Source: Bacteroidetes bacterium UBA4416 (GTDB lineage Bacteria > Bacteroidota > Bacteroidia > B-17B0 > Aurantibacillaceae). Taken from it: DNA of 60,038 nt. Under the pieces are notes generated by a model. That model saw only the letters and a program-made list of their open reading frames with translations, ran no database searches and was not told where the DNA came from. Shown piece by piece: positions 8,801-20,700 of the stretch. The position numbers and the translations under genes are program-made. Numbering within the stretch: the stretch's first letter is position 1; each line of letters starts with the position of its first letter. The DNA is taken from the NCBI GenBank assembly GCA_002390745.1, contig DGQK01000063.1, forward strand, positions 228,562 to 288,599, in the 5' to 3' direction.

Positions 8801-11750
8801 GATAGGCCTGATTTTCGTATGCGTCGAGGGTGGTCTGCCTCACGTTCTGCAATAAGGTTTCAAAGCTGTCTTCCGCGCCGAACCGCACTCTCAATGGCAG
8901 GGTGTTTAAAAAATACCCGATCTGGTTTTCAAGGTCGGCATGCTCCCTTCCGGCGATGGGTGTTCCGATGACCATATCCGTTTGTGCCGTATACTTATAA
9001 AAAAGCGCATTCATGAGCGCAATCAGTCCCATGAATAATGTGCTTTCCTTTTTTTCTATTTTGGCTTTGAAAACGGAAAAGTCCGTCGCATTAAAGACAT
9101 GGTAGAGGGTGCCGCCTTTAAATGTTTTGATGGCCGGACGCTTAAAATCAGCCGGTAAATCCATCACAGGAACCTGGTCCTTGAATTGATGTGTCCAGTA
9201 TTTTTTATAGTCTTCGGATTTTCCGGAAGCCAGCTGCTCCAGGCTCCAGTAGACATAATCCTTGAACTGGATACGAAGCGGAGGCAGCGTTTTCTCAGCG
9301 TCCTCCAGCTTCAGGGCATAGAGTTTCAGCAGATCCCTCATCATCACATTGATGGACCAGCCATCCGAAATGATATGATGCAGCATGTACTCGAACATAA
9401 ATCGGGACTCGTCATATTCGATCAGGCATGCCTTCAGAAGGGATGTCTCACCAAGATCGAATGAAGAGGTGCGGTGCCTGCGTATGATTTCCCTGGCTTC
9501 TTCCTGCGGATGGGCGCTGTTTCTTACATTAAAATACTCGAGCTCAAATCCACAGTTTGCGATATCCAAAACAATCATCTTCAGCTTTCCATCCTGGCTG
9601 TTTTTGAAAATCGTACGAAGAGATTCATGCCTTTCGATAAGGGCCAGGAGGCTTTTTTTAAGAACATCCATGTTCAAAGGACCTTCCAGCTTAAACGATC
9701 CGGGAACGTTATAGGCATCTCTTCCGCCTTCCAGCTGACAAATGGCCCAAAGCCCTTTCTGAATGGGCAGCACATCATAGCTCATTTTTTTCGAGATGAC
9801 AGGAATGCTCTCGAAACGTTCTTTTTTAATGCTCTTCAGTAATTCAAGCTGCTGTTGAAAGCTCCGTTTTTCAAACAGCTCTTTTAATGAAAGTCTGACT
9901 TCGAATTTCTCATGAATTTTAAATGATAAGACGGTTATCTTTAAACTATTGCCTCCAAGCTCAAAAAAGTCTTCCCGGCCTGATGCAATGCTTCTTCCCA
10001 GGATCTCTTCCCATAACGTTTTCAAGACGAGCGCCACCGGATCCGATTCATCCACAAACCCATCCGATTCGGAGCTTATGGTGTTGACAGCAGGTAATTT
10101 AGATACGTCTACTTTGCCGTTGATGTTCAGCGGTAATTTGGGAATAAACACAAAAAATGCCGGCATCATAAAATCAGGCAGCTCCTCCGACAATTTTTCC
10201 TTTACAGCCGCTTCATTGACCGAACCATTTGAAACGACATAGGCAACAATCTGCTTTTCACCATTGATCACTGACACCGTAACGTAGCTTTCGCTGACGC
10301 CACGAACCTTAAGCAATGCCAGCTCGATCTCCGTCAGCTCGATCCTGTAGCCTCTCACCTTCACTTGTTTATCTGCCCTTCCTACAAACACCAGATCATA
10401 ATCGTCGTTCCATTTGACGATGTCGCCTGTTTTGTAGAGGCGCTCGTTTTGATTGAAGGGGCTGGTGATGAAGCATTCTCTGTTTTTCTCCGGGGAGTTC
10501 ATATATCCCCTGGCAAGGCCGTCGCCACCAAGGTACAGCTCTCCTTCCTCGTTTGGCTTTACCATCTTCAGCTGGCTGTCCAGCACGTAGCAGCTTGAGT
10601 TGGAGATGGGTTTTCCGATGGGTACACTCTTCTGATTTTCGTGTATCCGGTCTACATCATAAAATGTGGAAAAGGTCGTATTTTCGGTAGGGCCGTATAT
10701 GTTTACCAGTTTTCCCGGACCGTAAGTATCGAGGAATGTTTTCATGTGGGCAACAGAAGCAGCCTCTCCGCCAACAAGGATGCGTTTTATGGTCCTGAAA
10801 CACTCAATATTGTTGGTCACAAGAAAATTAAACACGGCAGTCACATTAAACGTGAGTGTCACCTTGTTAGCTTTGATGATCGCTGCAAGCTTCTGCGGGT
10901 CCAACAGTTCATGCTTGGTGGTGATGAGCATTTTAGCACCGTTCAGGATACTGCCGAACACGTGAAAGATAGCCGCATCAAACGAAAAGGCGGAAAGAGA
11001 CAATAAGCAATCTTCGGCTGTGATGTGTACATAATTGGTATTCCTTACCAAACGGATCACGCTTTTATCCTCCACCATAACGCCTTTGGGAACACCGGTG
11101 GAGCCTGAAGTAAAAATGACATAGGCCAGGCTGCTTCCGTTTCGCTGAACGGTTGTAAGAGGCGTATCATCCGTGAGGTCCTTCAAATCAAACAGCTGTT
11201 TCCCGGTTTGTTGAAATGACAAAAATACAGCCGGGTCCATGCTGATGACATCAGAATCGATCACCACAACCGATTCGAGGCAGTCACAGCTTTCCTGTAG
11301 CTGAATGAGCTCACGGATGTATTTTTGCTGCCCGATGATGATCCTGGCATCGCTGTCCAGGATAATCTGCCTGGACCTGTTATGGGGATAGTCTTCATTC
11401 AATGGCACGTAGGCATATCCGGCCATGATGGCGCCCATCGTGGAGGCGATCGCATCATAACTGTAATCCATCAGGATTGCCACCCGGCTTTCTGCGGCGT
11501 AGTTCCGGCTCACTAAAAAGTTGGCCACTTTTAAGGCGGAGGCATACAACTGTTGGTACGTATAGGTTTCCTTCCCTTCTATAATGGCAATGTGATCCGG
11601 GAACCCGGCTACGACCTCCTCGAAAACCTGCTTGATGCCTTTATCGCCCGGATAGTCGCGGGCCGATGAGTTAACCGTGCTGATGTTATTTAAAAAATCA
11701 CTTTCGCTAAACGTGCCTTCTGAAGGCAATTCGAAATCAAGTATTTTCAT
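2841..11750 (-). CDS. Terminal NRPS: A(Ile)-PCP-C-A-PCP-C-A(Ala)-PCP-TE
   Basis: This 2969-residue protein has no N-terminal C domain; after about 50 linker residues it enters an A domain. Hand-read codes are D-A-F-F-L-G-I-T-F-K (Ile), D-V-L-Y-L-G-G-V-C-K (no confident match) and D-L-F-N-N-A-L-T-Y-K (which I recall as an alanine code). Carrier serines lie near 600, 1648 and 2694. The two C domains carry HHIISDG near 792 and HHIVCDA near 1837. The thioesterase occupies about 2715-2969 with GYSMGG (Ser2824), Asp in LDIS and His in GDHHSIL, a full catalytic triad. The TE frees the chain by hydrolysis or by cyclisation. The first A domain is served by the C domain ending the previous protein, two bases upstream. 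The TAA stop lies just before the thioesterase gene. Confidence 0.94.
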   Translation of the reverse strand: MKILDFELPSEGTFSESDFLNNISTVNSSARDYPGDKGIKQVFEEVVAGFPDHIAIIEGKETYTYQQLYASALKVANFLVSRNYAAESRVAILMDYSYDAIASTMGAIMAGYAYVPLNEDYPHNRSRQIILDSDARIIIGQQKYIRELIQLQESCDCLESVVVIDSDVISMDPAVFLSFQQTGKQLFDLKDLTDDTPLTTVQRNGSSLAYVIFTSGSTGVPKGVMVEDKSVIRLVRNTNYVHITAEDCLLSLSAFSFDAAIFHVFGSILNGAKMLITTKHELLDPQKLAAIIKANKVTLTFNVTAVFNFLVTNNIECFRTIKRILVGGEAASVAHMKTFLDTYGPGKLVNIYGPTENTTFSTFYDVDRIHENQKSVPIGKPISNSSCYVLDSQLKMVKPNEEGELYLGGDGLARGYMNSPEKNRECFITSPFNQNERLYKTGDIVKWNDDYDLVFVGRADKQVKVRGYRIELTEIELALLKVRGVSESYVTVSVINGEKQIVAYVVSNGSVNEAAVKEKLSEELPDFMMPAFFVFIPKLPLNINGKVDVSKLPAVNTISSESDGFVDESDPVALVLKTLWEEILGRSIASGREDFFELGGNSLKITVLSFKIHEKFEVRLSLKELFEKRSFQQQLELLKSIKKERFESIPVISKKMSYDVLPIQKGLWAICQLEGGRDAYNVPGSFKLEGPLNMDVLKKSLLALIERHESLRTIFKNSQDGKLKMIVLDIANCGFELEYFNVRNSAHPQEEAREIIRRHRTSSFDLGETSLLKACLIEYDESRFMFEYMLHHIISDGWSINVMMRDLLKLYALKLEDAEKTLPPLRIQFKDYVYWSLEQLASGKSEDYKKYWTHQFKDQVPVMDLPADFKRPAIKTFKGGTLYHVFNATDFSVFKAKIEKKESTLFMGLIALMNALFYKYTAQTDMVIGTPIAGREHADLENQIGYFLNTLPLRVRFGAEDSFETLLQNVRQTTLDAYENQAYPFNKIVEDVYHSRDLSRNALFDVMVVLQNNELRDTTVANIDLKGLTVKPNNDVSDYPAGKFDLVFNFAEIQNKLALSVEYNSDLFRRSAIERLLTHLDELLNSVINQFDGKISELNCLPDTEKAQILEYSETLKHPQGRESMMELFENIARSFPEHQAVSFGETSYTYRQLNELANRFAGYLKAQKQVQPGDVIALMLERSEWMVVSILAVLKAGAAYLPIDAEYPEERIRFMKEDGKSRFVIDRHLITEAMLQLESYPPENLPSSGHADALAYVIYTSGSTGTPKGIAVGQASVINVVNDYQLSDQDIASLTCNYVFDVSVLEIFSVLLKGGHLVIPKKETVYAVREYAAFIQAHRISTCYIHPFQVMEMGRLLKSYPDVSLKRILIGVEPIRRADLIPFEEMGVKVINGYGPTETTVCSTMFTLGKNDEFVADYLPVGRPVANTDVYILDEHRMLVPLGVQGEIYIGGAGLSKKYLNRPELTAEKFVTDPFHPERKLFRTGDYGKWLPDGNLLFIGRKDNQIKINGLRVELGEIETVLAAYEPEMQAVVLMMEMNSGAKELVAFIRSGKALDPKALKAFAAGRLPVHMVPKGFIEVGEFPVNTSGKLDKAALRAMAGHNNNTQATEYQAPETDTQKKLVEIWTEVMELDNIGILHNFLEIGGHSLTATLIISRILLKFNIKLGLNQLFSNPTIKELSVLIDQAEQVDEKEFIKLIDQREFYELSHAQRRLWIIQNMESGLIAYNVPVAYKIREALNPEALQFAIDRLVERHEILRSTIVAVEGEPLLKVHKPGEHRCLLEQIDAQACTQAEIDSYVNEVKTNVFDLAKDMLMRVRVLKLGQKEFILVACLHHIVCDAWSIGIMYNELMDDYHRYPSHKDQPQEVSSYQYKEYAHWQNNTINTDSYRATRDYWHKKLSGNIPFIDLPLDKPRPKFKTYNGSSSQLVLKEELVQPLRKIAVEKGVSMFAILQAALKILLYRCTGQKDILIGTPVACRTSTQLESMVGFFVNTIVLRDMIDEDETFHSFLEKVQKTTADALDHQEYPFDKLVDELDLKRSVSRSPLFDVFMTYLKLEMSQKTTGYSYACDIMPIAEGLAQSKFDISFDFYEEGDRIAVAITYNHDLFVPSTITRLLSYYVQIIRQLSVNLGLEVKEVDILSEESQVELIGMCRQSSQIGIKEEDLLERFYRNAISTPHHTAIISDKQSVSYGELNDSVEQLAAFLQNTCCLKPEDKVGICMNRTIDMVVMILAVIKSGAAYVPLDPSYPVDRIHFIINDISMKMICVDDLRALNIAPQKPACEIFEFSQLVAGAKTSGGSTSLQSKGSDLAYVLYTSGSTGTPKGVMIERRNVNRLLSWAYHEFAESPVDTVYATTSICFDLSVFELFYCLNAGKTMRLLQSGIDIEKYIEEDRNVLVNTVPSVVKNLLFNLKNLANLKVLNMAGEVIPEFILDELKDTSIELRNLYGPSEDTTYSSCFRITSSTSGNIPIGKPLPGTSFFIIDENRKPVPEGMAGEIWICGQGLSRGYHHLPEMNRQKFVTHDHIAGERLYRTGDLGRLRSDGNFEFLGRMDRQVKIRGHRIETQEIESRLNKIAGIKDALVTVYEDKKIGAMLVAYVIGNITADPKVYMANLRLILPDYMIPDRIIVLEKYPLLPNGKIDRLSLPKPELIQTLQIEHPRNEKDEQLLRIWEDLFGKKAISIDSDFFEMGGHSLLAGRLVSRIVSTFSRKFNLNEVYAFPTIRLISDRLEKESTNQLSVPLSQLSADKPNVFLISPVIGSSTVFKPLAVAMEASFNVYGINYKGFETNEPYDKSIEEIAYTAKSEIEKKQASGDYLIVGYSMGGLVAFELAKLLEKEHKKVKLVILDISPKTGNDPALNNPLLVNYVSEKFLEPFTHLGKESLASIRALFEHNLKLMNAYRTVGTVEADILVMQARESSQDENMMHWGEHTNSKFALKVQAGDHHSILYEDTQLLGKYIENWFDKK
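2844..3606 (-). other. Type I thioesterase (release) domain
   Basis: This alpha/beta hydrolase domain ends the last NRPS. Ser2824 in GYSMGG, the Asp of VILDIS and the His of GDHHS form the triad. Its place after the last PCP marks the end of the line. Whether it hydrolyses or forms a lactone or lactam cannot be read from the motifs. Candidate nucleophiles in the chain are the Thr, beta-hydroxy, glycerate and statine hydroxyls. Confidence 0.9.
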
Positions 11751-11752
11751 AA

Positions 11753-14700
11753 TCAGTTAATGTTTTTTAAAAACATGGCTATAAATGCTTTGTAATTATT
11801 CAGAATGGTTTCTATCGTCTTATCGGCAAACAAGCTTGAGTTGTATTCAAATACAATTTTTAATCCGTCGGGATTTTGGAATACCGTATTGGTCAAATCA
11901 AATTTCGATGTGCTCAACAGGCCGTTCGCGCGCTTCGTTTCTATCTCTTCCCCGCCATTCGTAAAGCCATCTCCCCCGCTGGAATTGCTATCCGTTTCAT
12001 AATTAACGTAATTATACATAATATTAAATAAAACCTGCTTGTTTTGCTCTCTTTCCGGATTGAGTTTTTCCACAAGCAGATCAAAAGGATAGTCTTCATG
12101 CTTTTGGGACATGACAATATCCGAATGAACCGCTTTCAGGATGTCATAAAAATCCGCATCGGCTTTGATCTCCGATGTTATCACCAGGATGTTCACGAAA
12201 AAGCCCATGATATTTTCCAGTTGCTTATGAATCCTGTTGGCGCTGGCCATGGCAACAGTCACCTTTTCCTGCCGGCAGGTTTTGCTGAGCAGGATTTTGA
12301 ACAGGGTAAGCAGAACGGTAGACACGGATGTTTTCTGCTGAGAAGACAGGTGTTGCAGTTTTCTGAGATCGCTCAGGCCAATCGTAAAGCTGCACTCTTT
12401 TCCTTTAAAGGTGTTGTAATCGCTCGCATAATCATACGGAAGGCGGATCAGCTCATGGCTACCGGAAAGCTTATGCAGCCAGTATGCCTCGCTTTTTCCG
12501 TCGCTGATCTTCTCATGATGCCATTGAACGAAATCCTTGTATTGGATCTCTTTAGCGGCAAGCGCCTGCCCGGTTTTAAGAGCCGATATGATCTCCTTAA
12601 ACTCGTTCTTTATGAGCTCCATCGTCCATCCGTCGGAAATGATATGATGAATCACAAAGAACAGCAGGGAAACATCCTCATTTACTTTGATACAGCCTAC
12701 CTTGAACAGAGGAGCCTTTGACAGGTCGAACTCCGCGCGCTCAAACTCCTCTGAAACGGATTTCAACAGCTCCGGTTTATCTTTTACCCGGCTCAGATCA
12801 ATGAATCTGATATCAATCTCCACATCGCCGGTCTTATGAATTTTCTGTACAAGCCTATTGTCTATAAAATGAAAGGACGTTCGCAGAATTTCATTGCGCT
12901 CCACCATGGCGTGCAGCGCTTCCGGCAAAAATCCGGCATCTTCATCCGACAAGACGTAGCTCGCCAGCATGTTGTAAGCGAACTTCGCTTCTTCGAACTG
13001 GCAGGTGATCCAGAGGCGCTTTTGCGCATGCGACACGTTGTAATACTCTTGTGCTGCTACCGGCGCAATGGCTTTAAATACTGATTTTTCGGTATGCTGA
13101 ATCACATCAGACAGGCTGCGTACTGTATCGTATTCGTAAATCTGCTCATAAGAGATATCAACACCGAACTTCATGGCGATGCGGGAAATGAGCTGGATGA
13201 TTTTCAGGCTGTGCCCTCCCAGCTCAAAAAAGCTGGTTCCTGTGCCTATCTCCTCCTGATTTACCGACAGCACCTCGCTCCATATTTCCAGGAGCATTGC
13301 CTCTGTGTCATTCGCTGCCTCCTGGTATGCAGGCATCTGTTTGAGCTCTATTCCTTTGTGATCGGGAAGCAGCCTTTTGTCCGTCTTTCCGTTGGCATTA
13401 AGCGGGAAAGCCGGCAAATGAACATAAACAGACGGGATCATGTAGGCGGGCAACAGCCTGCTTAAGCTAAGCCGTAATGCCGGTACATCCGGTATGATGT
13501 CGCCGGTAATGTACGCTACCAGGTATTTTTCGCCTTTGTCATTTGTTTTTGCAATAACTGCTGCCTCCTTCCCGATATGGCTGCCTGTAAGGGCTGCCTC
13601 TATTTCGCTAAGCTCTATTCTGAATCCCCTGATCTTGACCTGACTGTCTTCCCTTCCTGCAAATTCGATCGTTCCGTCGGGCAGCCATCGTCCCAGATCG
13701 CCTGTTTGATATATGCGCTCTCCGGGAACATAAGGGTTCTCTGTAAACTTCTCCGCGGTAAGCTCCGGATTATTTAAATAGCCAAGCGCCAGCCCGTCTC
13801 CTCCCACATAGATCCCGCCTAATGCGCCCAAAGGCATCAAGGTCTTTTCTTTGCTCAAAATATACACCCGGCTGTTGGAAATGGGAGAACCGATGGGAAT
13901 TTTTGAATACGTCCCCTTAATGGCAAAGGTGGTGGAAAAGGTCGTATTTTCTGTAGGGCCGTAACCGTTGATAATGGATAATCCGGGATAGTGTTCCTGC
14001 AATTGATGAATGTGGGCGGGAGACAGAACATCTCCTCCGGCCAAAAGCACCTTCAGAGGTTTAAATAAGCCAATATCATGATCTACCAACTGGTTAAGCC
14101 AACCGGAAGTCATCCACATGGTATCTATTGCTTCGGCATGTATCAGCTCTTTTAAGGATGCCGGATTTAAAAGCGTCTTTTGATCACAGAATACCAGGCA
14201 GCCCCCGTTTAGCAGCATGCTCCAGTATTCAAACGTGGTGGCATCAAAGGTAACGGCGCCTGTGGAAAGCAGCCTGGTGGAGCGCGCAGGGTCAAAATAA
14301 CCGGTATTGTGCACCAGCCTGACCACGGCCCTGTGCTGAACCATTACGCCTTTCGGGCTTCCGGTAGAGCCTGTGGTATAAAGGATATAGGCCAGGTCTG
14401 TGGCGGCAACAGCATGCGCCGGATTCTGTTTTCCATATTGGCTCTGTGCAAGGCTAAACTCACGGATCAGCGCTTCATCAATGACAAGCTTACACCGGGT
14501 TTCCTCTACAATGCGCTCTATCCGTGCCTCAGGATCGCCTACCTGGAGAGGCACATAAGCTCCTGCCGATTTTAAGATGGCCAGGATGGAAATCAGCAGC
14601 CACTCGTTACGTTCCAGTTTAATGCAAACCACATCGTCTTTCACGAGTTTCTTTTCGGCAGATAAATAGGCAGACAACTGATTGGCAACGGCATTCAGCT

Positions 14701-17700
14701 CATCGTAGCTAAAGTGCCTGCCTGAACAGATAAAGGCCGTTTTGTCCGGGCAGGCTGCCACCTGCTCTTCAAACAGCTGTACAACAGACCTATCTCTCGG
14801 ATAATCGGTTGCAGTATCATTAAATTCCCTGAGCTGCTGATGCTTTTCTGCTTCACTTAAAACGTCCAGCTGACAGATGGCGATATCCGGCTGATCCGTT
14901 ACTGCATTTAAAATACGGCTGAAATGGCCGGCCAGCTGCTCAACGGTTTCTTTGTCAAACAAGTCGCTGTTGTATTCAAGGCTCATCACCATCTCATCGC
15001 CAAGCTCTGCAAATGAAAAGGTCAGATCGAATTTGCTGACGATGCTTTCGCTGTTATTAAAACCTGATACCTGCAAGCCATCGAATGTGAGGCTTGCAGG
15101 TTTTTCCATTTCAGTGTTCTGCAAAACGACCATGACATCGAAAATGGGATTACGGCTGGCATCCTGCTTCAGCTCCAGCTTTTTCACCAGGTCGTTGATC
15201 TGGTAAAGGCGGTGGGTGAAGGAATCAAGAGTTACCTGCTTCACGGTGCCCAACAACTTACGGAAGCTCTCCTGCCCGCTGAACCGTGTTCGTAAGGCGA
15301 TGGTTTTCGTGTAATAGCCGATTTGATTTTCCAAATCAGCGTGATCCCTTCCGGCAACGCTGGTACCCAGGATGATGTCTTCCTGGAAGGTATACTTGTA
15401 AAACAGCGTGTTGAGTACAGCGACCAGTCCCATAAACAGGGTAGATTCGGATGCTTTGGCCAGGCTCTTCAGCGCCCGGACACATGTTTTGTCCATCGCC
15501 CGATGCATGACTCTTCCGTTATACGTTTTCAGGGCAGGGCGCATCCGGCTTTGAGGCAATTCCAGCACAGGCAGTGCTCCGGATAATTGCTCCAGCCAAT
15601 ATGCTTCCTCTTTATTATACTGTTCGTTATTCAGTGCCTTCAACAGCCATTCCACGTAGTCTTTGTAGTGAAGCCTGAGCGGCGGTAAGGGGTTGCCTTC
15701 GTTTTTTAAAAATGCATTGTACAGGATCAGCAGCTCTTTAATGAGTACATTCATCGACCAGCCGTCGCTGATGATGTGATGCATGACATGCACGATCACA
15801 TATTTATTTTCCTCCGGTTGAAACAGGCTGACCCTCAATAAACGATCGGAAGACAGGTTAAATGGCCTGGATATTTCTTCCCTGACGGCATTTCTCACCA
15901 GGAGCTCTTTATCTCCGGTTGTGTGGCGGAAATCCTGATAGGAAATCCGGAATGCCTCTTGTGGCAGATTGATGTACTGCCTCAGCTGCCCGGCCTCATC
16001 CGTTTTAAAATTTGTTCTCAGGATCTCATGACGCCTGATCATCTCGCGAAAGGATGTTTCCAGGACATCCCGTTTCAGCTCTCCGCTTAAGACATATACC
16101 TCCGACATGTTGTAGGCAATATTGGAGTTGGCGGCATGGCTGATGGCCCACAAATTGGATTGAGCCGGGGCCACAGGGTATGAAGCGGCATTACCAGCAG
16201 CAAGGGCGATGCCTTCAAATTCCTTTTTAGCCTGCGCATCCATAAACGCTGAAAGTTCCCGGACAGTCCTGTTTTTAAACAGTTCGGACACGGGGATCTC
16301 TACACCAAAGTCGCGATGGATTTTCCCGGTAATGGTCATGGCTTTCAGTGAATCACCACCCAGCTCAAAAAAGTCAGCGTTTCTCCCGATCCCCGGTATA
16401 CCAAAGAACTCCCGGAACAGCTCACAAAGTGCCTGCTCGGTAGCTGTCACGGCTTCTTCAAATCCCGCATCATCAAATTCCTCCACAGGTTTCGCGTGTG
16501 CCTGCTCTGTGGCGTGCGTGTCGGTTGTCGCCGGCAAGGTGGATAAGCGTTCATTTAAATCTGCCGTGGACACTATCAGGTGCGGGATCCCCGCGGTTAA
16601 GCACCGCCCGAAGATGCTGATCCCTTCTTCATTGGCAATACCATCCCTGAGATGACTTTGGTAGTCGTGCGTGTATAATTTTTTCACAGATTCTACGGCC
16701 ATGCCGACTTCCTTCCAGCTGTCCCAGCTGATACTTACCACATTGATCCCTGTTTCAAATTTTAGTTTACGGGCAAAACAATCCTCAAACAGATTGGCAG
16801 CCATATAACCGACCTGTGACCTTGAAGGAATGACCGACGAAAGCGAAGAGCAGATGGCAAAAAAATCAACGGCCCGCTCTTTTGCGATTTTCTCAAGAAC
16901 CAATGTCCCGAACAGCTTCGCGTTAAATGCCTCTTCCGGCCGGCCGGTGTCGCGTTTATCTATAGGTCCGGAATAATCCGGCGCACCGGCTGCATGAATG
17001 ATCGCGTTCACCTTTCCAAACTCCTTCTCTGTATGGCCCAGGGCCAGGCGCATGGCTTCTTCATCTGCAATGTCTGCCTGTATGTATACCGCGCGGCCTC
17101 CCCAGCTGTCTATTTCTTTTTGCTTTTCAGGCGACAGCGCCGAACGGCCGGTAAGAATAAGTTTTGCGCCATGGTTTTCGTAAAGGTGCCTGGCCAGGGT
17201 AAAGCCAATTCCTCCTGCTCCGCCGGTGACCAGGCAGATGCTTTCCGTGGTGATTACCACGTCCGCTGTATTTTCCTCCGGCCATACCGGCTCTACAATT
17301 CTTACCCAGCTATCGTATCCCCTCACGGCAATGATCTGATCTTTTCCATCGGTATTTCTAAGCTCCTTTAACAGCTGCTCTGTCAGGCCAGCCGTATCAT
17401 CCGTTTTAATATCAAGGAGCCGGCTTTTCATGCCCTGGTATTCAACCGGGATAAGCTGCACGGCAGCCAATAAAGTAGCTCTTTCCGGCACAAGCTCTTC
17501 GCCGGTATGCACATCGCAGACACCTGCCACAACCACATCCAGCATTATACTCTGCCGATCGGGCTTCCGGGCAATTGCTTTGGCAATATTCAGGACGCTG
17601 TGATAACCGGTTTCCTGTATGCGCCTTATTTCAGAAAAGCGATATTCCTCTGCTTCCGGCTTTTCTGTATTCCATAAGTGAATGATCCTTTCCGGAAAAA

Positions 17701-20700
17701 CATCCGCCTTTGCCAGCTCATCAAGTAATTGTTCGTAATCGGAAAAAGATCCGGGCCTGATTTCAAATACTCCGTCAGGCTGCTTCCTGAACTCTGTCCC
17801 TGTCCTTACTTCTGTTGCCCGGCCTCCTTCACTGGCTATCTGCCTGATCAGGGCCTTGCTGAGCGTGCTATCCCCGGCGAACACCAGGAAACACGCATCC
17901 AGTTTTTTTCTGGCATTCATGGAACCGGATTTTTTCCAGGAAAACTGATACAACCACTTGTCCAACTCCTGCCTTGCCTGCCCCCCGGGCTTGATAACGG
18001 CCCTGGCAATCAGCTGGTTGAGCTCCTCTCCCAATGGGTACTTTATTTTTTCAAAGGCATAGGAGGGCAAAGCAACCGTATGCCCGGATCTGCGCCCATG
18101 GAGCGCTTTCCAGTCAATACCGACACCATTGAGCCACAATTTCCCGATGCTGCTGAGCCAGTACTCCTGATCGGACACTTGTTCCTTTACATGCCTGAGC
18201 GTATTGATCACCTGATAGTTGCCTGTATCCAAGCCGTGCTGGCGCACAAATGAGCTGAGGGTATTGCCGGGGCCTATTTCTATAAATACCGCCTGCTGGT
18301 ATTTCTGCAGCGTTTTGATTCCTTTGGAGAAATAAACCGGTTCGCGCAGGTGCCTGAGCCAGTAAGACGGATCCTTGACCTGCCCGGATGTTATCAGCTC
18401 TCCGGTGACATTAGAAACATAAGGGATCTGCGGCTCCTTAAAATCAACAGCTTCGAGAGCCAGCCGGAACTCATCCATGACCGCATCCAGCATATAGGAA
18501 TGAAACGCATGCGAAGTATGCAACATGGCAGCGTGATGGCCCGACGCGTTGAATTGCGCCTTCAGCGTTTCGATTTCCGCGCAGTCTCCTGACAGGACGT
18601 ATTGCCCCGGGCTGTTATGGGCTGCGAGGTTTATTTTTGGGGACAGGTAGGCCGAGATATCCTTCACCGGCATCTGCACGCTTATCATTTTTCCTACCGG
18701 CAAAGCCTGAATCAGCCTGCCTCTCAGGGCCACCAGCCTGATCGCCTCTTCGAAAGTCATGACCCCGCTGATGCAGGCAGCCACGTATTCGCCAAGGCTA
18801 TGTCCGATCATGACATCGGGTTTTATGCCATAATCCATCAGCTGTCTGGCCAGGGCATACTCTATGATCAATAATACAGGCTGCGTCGTTTCAGTAGCAT
18901 CGATACTAGCCGCAGGAACCGCAGCCGGCGACGGAAACAGTATCTCCCTGTAATCAACGCCTGTTATCGTAGCGGCGATATCAAACAGCCGGTCGATATG
19001 CTCCCTGAAGGATGGTTCCGATTCATACAGGCCTCTGCCCATATCCAGGTATTGAGAGCCCTGCCCTGAGAACATAAACACAAGTGTGCTGTTCTCTTTC
19101 CGGGTCTTTTTTGGTTTTGGTTCATCCGGGGAAGTTTGTAAACCGTTGATGGCCGACTTCAGGCTATCTGCGACAAGCATTGTGCGGTAATTAAAAAAAG
19201 ACCGGCTTTTATTCAGGGTCCAGGCAATATCGCTGATCGGAAGATGTGGATTCTTTTCCAGGAATTCTGACAGGTTAGCCTCCATCCTCCGTAAGGCTCC
19301 GGGTGTTTTCGCCGATAAGGTCAGGAGGTGATAGCCCTTTGCCTCTTCTGTAGCCGTTCTCCGGGGCGCTTCTTCGATGACCACATGGGCGTTTGTTCCT
19401 CCGATGCCGAATGAGCTGACGCCTGCCCTCAGGGGCTGATCGCTTTGCCAGTCTTTAAGACCGGCATTCACATAAAAAGGACCGCCCTTAAAATTGATAT
19501 TAGGATTTGCGGTATGGTAATGCAGGGAAGCGGGTATCTGCCTGTGGTATACCGACAGGATGGCTTTGATGAATCCGGCGACACCGGCCGCTGTATCGAG
19601 GTGACCAATATTGGTTTTGACAGACCCGATCGCACAGGATTTTTCATCGCTCTGCTCAAAGGCATGATTCAGGGCTTCGATCTCAATAGGGTCTCCCAGA
19701 TTGGTGGCGGTGCCGTGTGCCTCCACGTAGCCGATCGTTTTAGGATCGACGCCTGCTGCCTGATGTGCTATTTTAATCACATCACGTTGTCCGTCGACGC
19801 TCGGGGCGGTAAATCCAACCTTTCTTCCACCGTCGTTATTGATGGCGGAGCCTTTGATGACTCCGTAAATATGATCTCCATCTGCGATGGCTTCACTCAG
19901 GCGCTTGAGCACCACTACACCAGCCCCTTCTCCCGACACTGTACCATTGGATGCGGCATCAAACGTTCTGTTGTGCCCATCGCTGGATTTGATCATGCCT
20001 TTCTGATACATGTACCCGGCTTTTTTAGCGGCGTTGAGCTTGACGCCTCCGGCCAGGGCCATGTTGCATTCTCCTTCCAGTAAGCCTTTACAAGCCGTAT
20101 GAATCGCTACCAGCGAGGTGGAACAGGCTGTATTTATAAATTTAACGGGCCCTCTCAGGTTCAGCTTATAAGAGATCAGTGAGTTCATAAAATCACGGTC
20201 CCTCAGGCAACCGGCCGTATAGCTGTCGACAGAAGGCGTTCCGGTGAGCGAGGCGTAAAGCGACCAGTTGAAATTTGTGGAGGCACCCGCGTAAAGCCCG
20301 ATCAGGCCCTTGTATTGATCGGGGTTGTATCCGGCATTCTCGAGGGCAGACCAAACCGTTTCATGGAACATCCGCGTCTGCGGATCCATCAGCCTAGCTT
20401 CGTCGGGCAGGTAACCAAAAAAAGAGGAATCAAAATATTCTTTTTCTTCCACATATGCATTTGCCCTCACGTAGTCCGGATTCTTAATCAGGTTTTCTTC
20501 TATACCGGCTTCCCTTAACTCTTCGTCACTGAAAAAGCTGATGGACTCGACATTGTTTTTCAGGTTTTCCCAGAACTCCCCGACCGTATCGGCACCGGGG
20601 AATCTGAGCGCTAAGCCGATGACCGCGATCTCGTCTTCTCCAACCCTGCGGCCGTGAAGGCCACCAGAATGCCCCAACTGCTGAAGCTCCTGATCCGACA

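Noticed and set aside
11745..11760. Frameshift splitting one giant gene in two
   Set aside because: A stop followed two bases later by an ATG and a natural C-A linker start fits a real gene border; an error cannot be fully excluded without reads.
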